Assembly (NCBI RefSeq): GCF_004345245.1
Contig: NZ_SLUQ01000003.1
Location: 310,001 to 374,000, forward strand
Source of the DNA: Rhizobium sp. BK251
GTDB lineage: Bacteria > Pseudomonadota > Alphaproteobacteria > Rhizobiales > Rhizobiaceae
Length of the DNA stretch: 64,000 nucleotides
Direction: 5' to 3'
The translations under genes and the position numbers were made by a program. Position 1 is the stretch's first letter. The number at the start of each line of letters is the position of its first letter. Positions 55,929 through 64,000 of the stretch are shown here, one piece after another. The notes under the pieces are model-generated. The model was not told the origin of the DNA. It searched no databases and saw only the letters and a program-made list of their open reading frames with translations.

Positions 55929-56571
55929 GTCGGCCCCTCCAACCTTCTACGGTGATGTAACCCGAAAGCGTCCCTGATCCGGGGGGCTATGCGAAAGGCG
56001 TTTCGAGCAGTCGCATCGTTGCTGCGGAAGAATGCTGAGATAACGGAAAGCGCAGCTGACGTGGTGAGAAGGCCGATTGTGCCGACAGCCTTCATGAATA
56101 TGGCCTCGTTGAAGTTCTCGAACATCAGGTCGAATGTGAAACCGTCGTCCTGCCCTTCATCAACTGTGACACCAAGGCTCAACTGAAGCGTTGTTGTATT
56201 GGAGCTAGGCAGGCGTCATGCGTAGCCCGCGGAAGAGGGCATCCATCACATCAGTTCAGTGTCTGTTGAGCGCGGGGGTCTGAGCCTGCAGTCGGGGCTA
56301 ACGCAACTGGTGAATTATTCGATGCAAGAGTCGATTGAGCTGCGGTCAACGCGCGAAACCATGCTCACCGCGCTGCATGCACACCCTCGTTGCAGGTGAC
56401 GCGACCGACATACATCGCTGGGGGTGGCTGTGGGCAGTTCTAGATGTGCCACCCACGGCCACCGCTACAGTTGACCTGCAGAGCCAAACGTTCAATCCTC
56501 AAAAGGCGTGCAGTTTAAAATTCCTATCCTTACGACTGCCCGGTATGCGCGAAATTTGGTGGGGAACAACT
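55929..56571. other. 643-bp region without a confident gene
   Basis: It lies between the phage remnants and the first TIR gene. A minus-strand frame at 55925-56182 (TTG start, one hydrophobic stretch) has no recognisable family and overlaps the remnant's start, so I do not call it. TTCAAT (56491-56496) and TTTAAA (56514-56519), 17 bp apart, could be the promoter of the TIR gene. Confidence 0.4.
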
Positions 56572-57456
56572 ATGGCGCATGACGTATTTATCAGTTATTC
56601 GACGGAAGATAAGCCTGCGGCAGATGCGGTGTGCGCGATACTGGAGAGCCATGGCGTGCGTTGTTGGGTCGCGCCGCGGGATATCATGCCTGGCGCGGAT
56701 TGGGGCGAGTCGATCGTAAAGGCGATCCGTGCGTCGCGAGTGATGCTGTTGGTCTTTTCGACCAACGCAAACAAGTCCAAGCAAATTAAACGCGAAGTTG
56801 AAATCGCAGCCGACGGCGGCGTGACCATTGTCCCGCTCCGTATTGAGAACATTCTTCCGACGGAATCCTTCAAGTACTTCCTTGGGAATATTCACTGGAT
56901 GGACGCGCTAACGCCTCCGCTGGAGAGGCACCTCGAAGCGATTGCTGAAAGAGTAAAGGCAATCTTGAGCGTTGATTCACTCAGTCGCGAGGAAGTAGCC
57001 GAAGTTGCCTTGCCTTCGAACGCTCCGAAAAGAGAAGGGGTGTCGCGTGAACAGCGGGAAACTAGTGGCGCAAAGTGGCAGGTCTTGCGTCGCCCACGTT
57101 TCATGGCCGCACTCTTGGCATTGGTTCTAGCGGTGTCGGTCGCACTTTTTGTTGGCATGCCCGCAACGACAGTCAGCAAGTTGAATGGAACCTGGAGTGG
57201 TAACGACGGGGCAACCTATGTTATCCAACAAAATGGCCGCATGATCTCGTGGACAGGAGGCAATCCTCCTCTGTTCGAAAATGTGTTCGATGGCCAGATA
57301 ACCGATCGGGGTTATATCGAAGGGGATTGGCATGACCTCCCCGGATACGCTGTCTACAGCAGCGGCAAGCTTAGATTGAAGATTGAAAGTAACGTTCGTC
57401 TGATTGCTGTATCTCAGACGGGAAATTTTGGCGGAACTATTTGGACTAAAAAATAG
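56572..57456 (+). CDS. TIR-domain protein with one membrane helix and a C-terminal beta domain
   Basis: This 294-aa protein has an N-terminal TIR domain (1-130) with HDVFISYSTEDKPAAD, the WVAPRDIMPGADWGES loop and a candidate catalytic Glu (E75) in QIKREVEIAA. A linker (130-175), one membrane helix (about 177-195) and a beta-rich periplasmic tail follow (about 200-294; NGTWSGNDGATYVI). Bacterial TIR domains often cleave NAD+ or make cyclic ADP-ribose signals in defence. The start at 56572 has GGGGAA about 7 nt upstream. Base composition looks more AT-rich than the flanking chromosome. It is the first gene of a likely conflict island. Confidence 0.85.
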   Translation: MAHDVFISYSTEDKPAADAVCAILESHGVRCWVAPRDIMPGADWGESIVKAIRASRVMLLVFSTNANKSKQIKREVEIAADGGVTIVPLRIENILPTESFKYFLGNIHWMDALTPPLERHLEAIAERVKAILSVDSLSREEVAEVALPSNAPKREGVSREQRETSGAKWQVLRRPRFMAALLALVLAVSVALFVGMPATTVSKLNGTWSGNDGATYVIQQNGRMISWTGGNPPLFENVFDGQITDRGYIEGDWHDLPGYAVYSSGKLRLKIESNVRLIAVSQTGNFGGTIWTKK

Positions 57457-57641
57457 ATCGAACAAACGCTCACCAAACATCTGCTCCGGCAGAGTATAAT
57501 TCCGCCAACAGTTGTCTTCCGGTCGGTTGGTCAACGCGTTGATATGAGAAAAAATGGTGGATTTGACATGCAACCCACCGAGCAATTCCAGGGTTGCCAG
57601 CTTCATTCGCCCAATGGCGAGCTTGTCGCTCGCACCGTTCG

Positions 57642-58979
57642 TCAACCTACCTTTATCCTATCGATGACGGAAGAGAGCCGCGCGCGCTGTGCGACGTCGC
57701 TTACCTGCGAAACGCTGGCCTCGAGGTCGCCAAGCACGGTAGTCACCTTCCAGGCTGGTGGGCCGTCGGCCATCACATCGTCGGCCAGTTCGTCGGCCTT
57801 GTCGGCATCGCCAAGATCGAAGGCTGCTGCGAGCAGAGTTGGGCGGAGCCATTCATCCGCCACATTAAGCCGTCTCGCGCGTTCACAGGCCGCGATCGCG
57901 AGGCGCAAGGCTGTTTGCGCGCGCTCCTCGTCGCCCGCTCTCGCGCGCATTCGGTAGAGGCGGGGCAGGTTGCTGGAGCAGTAATAGGCGTTGAGATCGA
58001 TCTCCATGCCCTCTTCATAATAGTCGATCGCCTTGGAGAGTGCTTGCCGCCTTTCCGAGTCGGACGCGGCGGCCTTGGCGATGCGTTTGTAGCGGCCACC
58101 CATCAGGCCAAGGCGTTCGGATGTTGGTCCCATCATCTGGATCAGCGTTTCAAGCTCGGCAATGGCCTGAACGTCGTCGCCGGCCTGGGCGGCGGCGAAT
58201 GCACGATTTTCCTGGATCTGAGGCTCGTCCGCGAACTTATCCGGAAGGCTGCGTACGAACTCGAGCACGATGTTCCAGTCGGCAGGCGTATTGGCGCTAT
58301 CACGCAGCAGTAGCAGTAATGCGAGCGCTGTCGGGTAGGTCGCGGGCGGAGCCCCCTCGCTCGCAACCAGCTTTTGTGCGAGTGGCATTCGTGCCTTCAC
58401 AGGTGCCAAACGCACCGCACGCACGCGACTCTGAAATGCCGCTTGTTCCGTCAGTTGGTCCCTGGTCGTTGTCGCCTTGCTTGCATCGACATTGGCTGGA
58501 TAGCCGGGAAGCGATTGGTGCATGGGCGAAATCCCGTCTCGTAGCGACACGATCCCATCCCTGACCTTGGTTTGCAAGCCGGCGGCGGTGTCGTCGGTGA
58601 TGTTCCCTTCGGGCAGCGGATAGCGGACAGTCCGCATCTGGGCGACATCGAATAGCTGCTTCGACCAGTCGGCCGCGAGCAGAACACAGCCAGTGCTTTG
58701 TGCTGCGTGGCGGATACCAACCTCATAGTAGACATTGCTGTTCGCAATCGTCATGTCCGCCAGGACGAGGTCGGCGAAGTAAAGCCGTTCCAGCATCTGG
58801 CTGATGATCAGTCCGCCATTGTCCTGGTCGGCGCGAACCGGCTCATAACCGAGCGCTTTGATAGCCGGAACGTAACCTCGATCCCACAGCGCGTTAAAAT
58901 CAATCTCAGCCGGTCCGTGGCCGGCTTCGGCCTGGGTCGGCTTGCGGCCATAGGGCATGATCATGAAGCACAGCGGCAT
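57642..58979 (-). CDS. TPR protein with nucleoside 2-deoxyribosyltransferase-like N-terminus (DUF4071/MAP3K-TRAF-binding type)
   Basis: This 445-aa protein begins MPLCFMIMPYGRKPT and continues with FADLVLADMTIANSNVYYEV (about 68-87), the layout of NDT/SLOG-related nucleotide-processing domains; E86 would be the catalytic-type Glu. The rest is helical, with TPR-like repeats at about 210-420 (for example ALSKAIDYYEEGMEIDLNAY, ALRLAIAACERARRLNVADE). Related bacterial proteins are annotated as TRAFs-binding-domain proteins. It lies 18 bp downstream of the SLOG-like gene on the same strand, so the two form an operon. The role is unknown; nucleotide signalling is inferred. Confidence 0.8.
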   Translation of the reverse strand: MPLCFMIMPYGRKPTQAEAGHGPAEIDFNALWDRGYVPAIKALGYEPVRADQDNGGLIISQMLERLYFADLVLADMTIANSNVYYEVGIRHAAQSTGCVLLAADWSKQLFDVAQMRTVRYPLPEGNITDDTAAGLQTKVRDGIVSLRDGISPMHQSLPGYPANVDASKATTTRDQLTEQAAFQSRVRAVRLAPVKARMPLAQKLVASEGAPPATYPTALALLLLLRDSANTPADWNIVLEFVRSLPDKFADEPQIQENRAFAAAQAGDDVQAIAELETLIQMMGPTSERLGLMGGRYKRIAKAAASDSERRQALSKAIDYYEEGMEIDLNAYYCSSNLPRLYRMRARAGDEERAQTALRLAIAACERARRLNVADEWLRPTLLAAAFDLGDADKADELADDVMADGPPAWKVTTVLGDLEASVSQVSDVAQRARLSSVIDRIKVG

Positions 58980-58997
58980 GTCGATGATCCTTCAATT

Positions 58998-59576
58998 TTA
59001 CAATTTTCGGGTATCCAGCCAATAAATCCGCTCGGTCTTGCGACGCGCCTCGTCCATGAAATGCTTCGTTCCGCCGGGACCATCGCCACCCTCGCCATTC
59101 CACAGGGCGAGAAACGCAATCTTCTCGCCGCCAAAGCGAGCGGCGGATTGAAGCATCCATAGATTATTTCGCTCGTAGGGATTTTCGCCGGCAGGAAGCG
59201 GCCCCAGCTCTTCGGGCATCACATGCAGCATGGCCCTCGATTTGACCGCAAGAAAGCGTTCGCGCCAATCGGCGTTGGCGAAATCGACCGAGTTTGCCAA
59301 GAAGGTTTTCTCGGCGAATGGAATGTAGAGTTCGACCACCATGCCTCGCGCGAGGCATGCTTCGGCAAACAGCAAGTCGCCGCCGCATGCCCCTCCGCAA
59401 ATGGCTAGATCACCGCGGGTGGCACCAATATCAGAAAGCACGCCTGCAATTGCAGCGGCGGCGGCAGCCTCCTTGTGCGGAGGAAATCGTGGTACTTTTC
59501 GATCGGGAGCGTCTATCATGTGGCCGCTGAAAAGCGCCACGTTGTTCGGCGGTCTGTCGATTTCTAGTGAAGACAT
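58998..59576 (-). CDS. SLOG-like Rossmann-fold protein
   Basis: This 192-aa protein has a nucleotide-binding Rossmann pattern typical of LOG/SLOG proteins: NVALFSGHMIDAP at the start, the glycine motif ICGGACGGDLLFAEACLARG (59-78), then VELYIPFAEKTF. SLOG domains in conflict systems are proposed to sense or make nucleotide ligands. The ATG at 59576 is preferred; an in-frame ATG at 59612 adds 12 residues. It is the promoter-proximal gene of a two-gene operon with the TPR/NDT-like protein. Family assignment is by motif only. Confidence 0.65.
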   Translation of the reverse strand: MSSLEIDRPPNNVALFSGHMIDAPDRKVPRFPPHKEAAAAAAIAGVLSDIGATRGDLAICGGACGGDLLFAEACLARGMVVELYIPFAEKTFLANSVDFANADWRERFLAVKSRAMLHVMPEELGPLPAGENPYERNNLWMLQSAARFGGEKIAFLALWNGEGGDGPGGTKHFMDEARRKTERIYWLDTRKL

Positions 59577-60068
59577 CGCGATCCCAGAGTCGCTCCCAGA
59601 CAGAGAAAACATAGCCGAAAGCGCGCTGCTTGTCTAAATAGCTCGACAACAAGATTGAGGTGGACAAGCCTAACAAGCCGCATCGCTCAGCCATCGGGAC
59701 GTGGGCGGCAGGTGCGACCGGCAACTCGGGGAGGGACGTCGGCGCGATAGGCGCCGGAAACCACGCTCCGCGGAGGGCAATACATTCCGACACCACGAGG
59801 ACGAGCGCGGTAGACCGATGCACCCAAGGCTTTGCCACCTTCACGGCGCACCATCCTCAATCGCCTTTGGCGCACCGCGCGTAAGGCTGATCAGTGCCGC
59901 GGAGCGACAATCAGCAATTACGAAACCCTTGCCAGCGCTAGCCAGCGTGATAATCTCAACCTGGGCGCGACTTAGAAATCTCATGCAGATTGCCGCGGCG
60001 TCTCTCTCGGATCACCGCGCTTCGGGCAGAGGCAGTCGGGCGACACCTCCGTTGCAGGGCTGAAGGGG
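59577..60068. other. 492-bp divergent region between the SLOG-like and second TIR genes
   Basis: It must hold promoters for both directions. Open frames here are short or overlap in several phases and have no recognisable family. I see no strong terminator or RNA gene. Confidence 0.45.
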
Positions 60069-61667
60069 ATGGCGGGCATCTTCGTCAACTACCGCCGAGA
60101 CGACAGCTCGGGATGGGCTGGCCGGTTGTCGCGCGACCTCAGCGCAAGCCTGGGGGCGGACGAGGTGTTCGAGGACATCTCGGATATCGAGCCCGGTATC
60201 GACTTCACAGAGGCCATCGAAAATAAGCTTGCCAGCGTCGATGTCCTGCTCGCCGTGATCGGACCGCGGTGGCTGGCAGCTGCCGACAAGAAGACGGGCG
60301 CGCGTCGTCTGGACGATCCAGACGATCTGGTGCGCACGGAAATCGCGACGGCGTTGCGGCGTGGCATCCGCGTCGTGCCTGTGCTGGTCGGCGGCGCGGT
60401 ACTGCCTACTGCCGAAGACCTACCGGACGATCTCAAGGGACTTTTGCGACGCAACGCCTGCGAACTGAGTGATCGCCGTTGGGATTATGATGTGCGGCAG
60501 CTCATCCTGCGCATGCGACCGGCCGGGTCGGGCCACTTCGGGGCCGCCTTCCTGGATGTCGCCCGGTCGTCATTGAAGCGCCTGAGACTTGGTTTCGCAA
60601 CGGCGTTGGTGGCCTTCGTCGTCGCGATCGCCCTTCTCGGATTGGCGCTTTGGTATTTTCCGGTCTGGCCGACCCGCGGACAACTGGCTGCGACGCGCCT
60701 TGCCGTCGTCGATGACAGGCTGGAGCTTGCCCGTCCCGACTACGCTTACCTTGAGCAGCAGGGAGCGGTGCTGTCTTTCGTCGGAACGACGGAGTTGGCC
60801 AAGCTGCAGCAGGCAAAGCCCGACATGGTGATTGTCGGCGCGGACACCCACTGGTCCAGCAACGATCCAACTGCACTCAGACAGATATTCGAAGGCTACA
60901 AGGTCATCGGCGTCGGCAGCGCCGGCGACGAGCTTTTCCGCGTGCTGGGGCTGCAGCTCTCCGGTATCGCGCATGATGATCAAGGCAACCTGATTGTCGA
61001 AGATGCTGCGCTTTTGGAACGCCCCCTGGCGATAAGCGCACCGGATCGTTCGGTCGACGTCTTCAAGGCTGGGGCGGCAGGAGAAGTCGTTGGCATCTAC
61101 GATGGGGGCTCTCCCGATATCGCCGGCTTCGATGGATTGGCGCGGTGGCAAAGCTCCAAGAATCATTGGCCCGTCGCCCGGCAGGGCAATTTCCTGTTCT
61201 GGGGCTTTGAAACGACAACCGACCAGATGAGTGACAGCGGCAAGGCGCTGATCGTCAATGTGATCGCCGATCACAAGGCACAGCCTTGGACACCCCTTTC
61301 ACAAGTGTACGAGGCGTCGGAGGCGCGCCGCAACCTTGAGCGCATATCGCCGGGCGTCACAACCGGCATCTTGAACGGTCAGGTGCCGAAGAACGTTCGG
61401 CGCTTTGCCATCAAGAAGCCGGGGTCGATCGAAGCCACTCTCACTTGGACTTCCACGGACTGTCCACTCAGCCTGATCCTGAACGGACCCGGCCAGGTCG
61501 GCTATTTTGCCAGAGAGGACGGCGTATCGCCGCTGTCGCTCGAATTCGTCGTGACCGAGCAACAGTTCGCCAAGGAAGGCGACTGGTCGATCACCACCGC
61601 ATGTTTCGGCAATCTGGGACCGACCCCGCTCAAGTATACGCTGAATCTGAATTTCCCCGATTCTTGA
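60069..61667 (+). CDS. TIR-domain membrane protein with large periplasmic region
   Basis: This 532-aa protein has an N-terminal TIR domain (1-150: AGIFVNYRRDDSSGWAGRLS, VFEDISDIEPGIDF, LAVIGPRWL, candidate catalytic E91 in LVRTEIATAL). One membrane helix follows at about 175-198. The region beyond it has an alpha/beta part (about 205-400; MVIVGADTHWSS, GNFLFWGFETTTDQM), which resembles a class I amidotransferase-like flavodoxin fold. It ends with a beta-sandwich (about 430-530). The topology puts TIR in the cytoplasm and the rest outside, like a receptor. The ligand and activity are unknown. Confidence 0.83.
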   Translation: MAGIFVNYRRDDSSGWAGRLSRDLSASLGADEVFEDISDIEPGIDFTEAIENKLASVDVLLAVIGPRWLAAADKKTGARRLDDPDDLVRTEIATALRRGIRVVPVLVGGAVLPTAEDLPDDLKGLLRRNACELSDRRWDYDVRQLILRMRPAGSGHFGAAFLDVARSSLKRLRLGFATALVAFVVAIALLGLALWYFPVWPTRGQLAATRLAVVDDRLELARPDYAYLEQQGAVLSFVGTTELAKLQQAKPDMVIVGADTHWSSNDPTALRQIFEGYKVIGVGSAGDELFRVLGLQLSGIAHDDQGNLIVEDAALLERPLAISAPDRSVDVFKAGAAGEVVGIYDGGSPDIAGFDGLARWQSSKNHWPVARQGNFLFWGFETTTDQMSDSGKALIVNVIADHKAQPWTPLSQVYEASEARRNLERISPGVTTGILNGQVPKNVRRFAIKKPGSIEATLTWTSTDCPLSLILNGPGQVGYFAREDGVSPLSLEFVVTEQQFAKEGDWSITTACFGNLGPTPLKYTLNLNFPDS

Positions 61668-61908
61668 CAGTACCGACTCAAACTCGATTATCGAGGATGG
61701 ACTGGAGAGCCCATTCAAAAGAGTGCACGTCACTAGATGCTGATTGTGTGAACTACTCGCCATCCCTGAGGACCAGGCCTTCATCCGCAAGGTCGCCTCG
61801 TCATCGCGGCCCGAATGAGAGAGGAGGATGCGCGGTATACGGCGCATCCGGCTTGCGGGAGCTAACGTTGCACTATGATTCCACCGTATCGCTACATCCG
61901 TCAGACCG
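61668..61908. other. 241-bp gap between convergent TIR and SLATT-like genes
   Basis: No gene, strong hairpin or promoter is seen here. The two flanking genes end towards each other. Confidence 0.4.
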
Positions 61909-62793
61909 CTATTTCGTCCATTTCGCCAGCCAGGCACCGTTCTCGTCGGCGAGGATTGACTCGCAACGCGTCACAAACGCCGACCATTCGGGGGACGGCG
62001 CTACAAATGGCTGCGTTATCATTGCCGACTCGTTCCTTAGCCGCCGTGCGGTTGCCCTGTAGCTTGTCACTAGAAATTGGTAGCGCGCAGCTTCGACATG
62101 GGCGACGATGGCTCCGCCGATTGTCGTCAGCACAGCCGCCAGAGCAACGAAGTCGAAATGAAACGGTAGTGTATTCTTGTCGGCCGCACCGATAACGGCT
62201 GTGATTACCGTCGCTCCGAGCGCCAGCGTGAATTCCGCCCAACCGAGCTGTTGAGCAAGGCGTCGGTATTTCTCGGCCTTGAGTTCGAAGAAACCGGCGC
62301 ACTGCCTTGTGATACGGCGATCGATATATTCATCAGGCGTTATGTCTGCTGTCGGCATGCTACCCGGAGCACTCGGCTGTACCTCCTTGCTGATCAGATC
62401 AAGCACGGTCTCTTCGATCTTGATATGCTCGGCATTGAGAAGGCTGACACGAGTGGCATCGTCGTCATAGGGCGCGGCGCGTGCGACGAATTTGTAGCCT
62501 TCGCGTTTCAGCGCCTCGGAAGCGGCGCGAACGCGTACCCATTCGGCGGTATGCGAACTGCCCATCAGGCGTGCTGTCAGAAAGGTACCTGTGGCTAGTG
62601 CAACCGTGCCCACCATGGCGAGCCACCATCGTACGTCCCCGTCGCTCTGGGCAGCGATGGTGGCTAGAAGCGCACCAATGATGGAAAGCGCGAGTGTCGT
62701 CCAGCGCGTCCTGTCCAGCGTCGCTTTAAGCGCGTTGGCTGTTGCAGACAGTGCCGCCTGCCGTTGCGCGACATTCTCAAGTGCCGTCGTCAA
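61909..62793 (-). CDS. SLATT/DUF4231-type multi-TM protein
   Basis: This 294-aa protein has four predicted membrane helices in two pairs (about 32-48 with 56-76, and 183-203 with 214-234). Each pair is followed by a charged helical segment (HTAEWVRVRAASEALKREGY and AARYQFLVTSYRATARRLRN). This matches tandem SLATT/DUF4231 domains, which are proposed pore-forming effectors next to SLOG, TIR or SMODS nucleotide sensors. The start is TTG at 62793 with GGAGGGG 3-4 nt upstream. It would be the membrane effector of the local system (inference). Confidence 0.72.
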   Translation of the reverse strand: MTTALENVAQRQAALSATANALKATLDRTRWTTLALSIIGALLATIAAQSDGDVRWWLAMVGTVALATGTFLTARLMGSSHTAEWVRVRAASEALKREGYKFVARAAPYDDDATRVSLLNAEHIKIEETVLDLISKEVQPSAPGSMPTADITPDEYIDRRITRQCAGFFELKAEKYRRLAQQLGWAEFTLALGATVITAVIGAADKNTLPFHFDFVALAAVLTTIGGAIVAHVEAARYQFLVTSYRATARRLRNESAMITQPFVAPSPEWSAFVTRCESILADENGAWLAKWTK

Positions 62794-63290
62794 TCGCCCC
62801 TCCCGCGCAAGATCTCGTGTCGGGTGAATTTCAGAGTTTTATACTAGCGTAGACGCTATTTATATACGCTCAGAGAAATAAACCCCCGATAGTATCGGCC
62901 ACATCGGCCAAGCTCGCTTTTCGATACGATTTCGTGCAATTTTCGGCTTTACCGATGTCAAATTAAGTCAAGTACAGCGCTTTGCTCAGCGACATCGGTC
63001 TTGTCGCGGATCCGCTGTGGGCATTGAGGCTGTCATCTGGCTAGGGACAACTCTAGGTGCAATTATGACAGAAGCCGATCCTTCAAAAAAGCCGCCAAGT
63101 GACATCCCGGAAGGCGTATTCGGGGACAGATTGGCGAGCGGCAGAAAAGCCGACGGGGATCGTGCACCACTGGCTGTTCTGGTGCCCCGGACACCAGGCC
63201 TTATCTCGATCTTTGTTCGGCCCGGATTATTGTCCGCGAAGTCGGCCCACGCATCGATCGGGGCGCTTGTGCGTCCGGGCTCTGCGCCAG
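62794..63290. other. 497-bp AT-rich intergenic region with palindromes upstream of the SLATT gene
   Basis: TAGCGT-AG-ACGCTA (62845-62858) and CCGATA-G-TATCGG (62886-62898) are exact inverted repeats. ATCGGCCA occurs twice just after the second. A minus-strand TATAAA at 62842-62837 could be the -10 of the SLATT gene, overlapped by the first palindrome. Small frames at 63017-63343 on either strand are not convincing. Confidence 0.5.
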
Positions 63291-63836
63291 CTACAGTGTT
63301 GATTTCAGGTCGCGGTAGTGCGCGGTCAAACGATCCAGGCTGAACGCCCTGTTGAGTCCGCTCGGGTTCGGCAGCACCCACGTCGTCGCCCCCGCAAACA
63401 CTTCGCTCTGCTTGCCCCAGTCGCAATCGCGAGCACTGATGGCCGCGAATGCTGCCTTGCCCAGAAATGCCAGGTTGGCTGGTGCAATCTTTCGCATTTT
63501 GACTTCCAATGCGGGCGCGGCCTCCACATAGTCATTCAGCATCAGCTCGTCCGCGCTCCTGGTTGCGCGCGACACCGCGGCCGTGATGCCGCATCCGTAC
63601 CGCAACAGCTCGCGTTCCTCCTCCGCCCGCAGCAACCGCGGAGTAAATCCAGCCAGATGCAATACCCGCCAGAAGCGATTGCTCGGCGCCGAGAAATTGT
63701 GCCCGTCTCGAACTGCCGAGAGGGCCGGGTTCAGTCCGCAGAAGACAACCGAAAGACCGGGCGCGAGAACGTCGGACAGCCCCTTAGCCTGCGTCATTGG
63801 TTCGTCACTGCGACCGGCATCCGCCGACATTGGCAT
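63291..63836 (-). CDS. mug: G/U mismatch-specific uracil-DNA glycosylase (Mug family)
   Basis: This 181-aa enzyme has the Mug active-site block VVFCGLNPALSA (about 25-36), DGHNFSAPSNRFW, and the second motif LPNPSGLNRAF (about 158-168). Mug/TDG enzymes remove uracil or thymine opposite G. The ATG at 63836 has GGAG 6 nt upstream; the open frame continues further but the extra residues are not family-like, and a later ATG at 63797 is possible. Confidence 0.9.
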   Translation of the reverse strand: MPMSADAGRSDEPMTQAKGLSDVLAPGLSVVFCGLNPALSAVRDGHNFSAPSNRFWRVLHLAGFTPRLLRAEEERELLRYGCGITAAVSRATRSADELMLNDYVEAAPALEVKMRKIAPANLAFLGKAAFAAISARDCDWGKQSEVFAGATTWVLPNPSGLNRAFSLDRLTAHYRDLKSTL

Positions 63837-63856
63837 CTCTCGCTCCATGAGTTCTT

Positions 63857-64000
63857 TCAGATCAGGACATGGCACTCGGCAGCGATGACCGCGCCCATGT
63901 CCACTACCTTGTCGGGGAGCGATGAACTCGCCGTCGGATCGCGGACTTCCCGCTTCAGGACCGAGCGTCGTTCGAAACGCCTGCAATCTGCATCATCACG
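63857..64000 (-). CDS. Possible C-terminal fragment of an upstream gene
   Basis: From the window edge the minus strand stays open for 47 codons and ends VVDMGAVIAAECHVLI followed by TGA at 63857, 21 bp before the mug start. The composition looks protein-like, but the piece is too short for a family call and competes with the extended mug frame. Confidence 0.3.
   Translation of the reverse strand, partial: RDDADCRRFERRSVLKREVRDPTASSSLPDKVVDMGAVIAAECHVLI

Noticed and set aside
55925..56182. 85-codon minus-strand frame with a hydrophobic stretch
   Set aside because: It needs a TTG start without a good ribosome-binding site, overlaps the start of the phage remnant and matches no family I know.
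59431..59844. 137-codon minus-strand frame overlapping the SLOG-like gene start
   Set aside because: Its second half overlaps the SLOG-like gene in another phase, and its N-terminal part has no family similarity.
63017..63343. Small frames in the gap before mug
   Set aside because: Overlapping frames on both strands, no ribosome-binding site and no recognisable motifs.
54674..64000. Integrase gene and second tRNA-derived attachment repeat
   Set aside because: I looked for a tyrosine recombinase motif and for another copy of the tRNA-Lys 3' end and saw neither in the window.

Overview
The window looks like a chromosomal stretch of a Rhizobiaceae alphaproteobacterium, most likely Sinorhizobium/Ensifer. 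The reasons are the uniformly GC-rich coding sequence, the long acidic-tailed GyrA, the gyrA-folA-hflK-hflC-degP-serB/miaA-ilvI-ilvH gene order, and an ECF sigma/anti-sigma/COG4315 trio resembling, from memory, the S. meliloti RpoE1 locus. This assignment rests on protein similarity recognised by eye; no search was run.

Region 1 (1-15.5 kb) is conserved housekeeping: a MarC fragment, gyrA with a rho-independent terminator, folA, the hflKC membrane pair, a two-PDZ DegP-type periplasmic protease, a frame-broken GNAT gene that was translationally coupled to serB, serB and miaA (divergent, with overlapping start codons), a HerA-like ATPase, and ilvI-ilvH behind a clear branched-chain attenuator (18-aa leader peptide plus terminator).

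Region 2 (15.5-54.5 kb) is a mosaic of small metabolic, regulatory and transport units: an aldo/keto reductase, a LysE exporter with a cobalt-type nitrile hydratase operon, the ECF sigma operon, a four-gene polysaccharide cluster (flippase, glycosyltransferase, SGNH hydrolase, beta-helix protein), a RecD-like helicase, an RND efflux pair, a MerR-LuxR hybrid regulator, pdxJ, an HxlR/NmrA-type divergent pair, a TetR-MFS operon, a MarR-GNAT protein, a racemase/Lrp divergent pair, a type II NADH dehydrogenase-like enzyme, a self-regulated TetR gene, ilvC, an aminotransferase, a DUF2278-lamin-tail protein, slyX, an Fe3+-type ABC importer, an EEP nuclease, a NUDIX protein and a PhzF isomerase.

Region 3 (54.6-64 kb) starts at tRNA-Lys(CTT) and is accessory DNA. 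Decayed phage-like gene pieces with frameshifts lie next to the tRNA. Then comes a compact set of conflict-type proteins in alternating orientation: a membrane-anchored TIR protein, a TPR protein with a nucleoside-deoxyribosyltransferase-like N-terminus, a SLOG-like Rossmann protein, a second membrane TIR protein with a large periplasmic part, and a SLATT/DUF4231-type multi-TM protein. A Mug DNA glycosylase follows. The TIR/SLOG/NDT/SLATT set is the strongest candidate for an uncharacterised nucleotide-signalling defence system.
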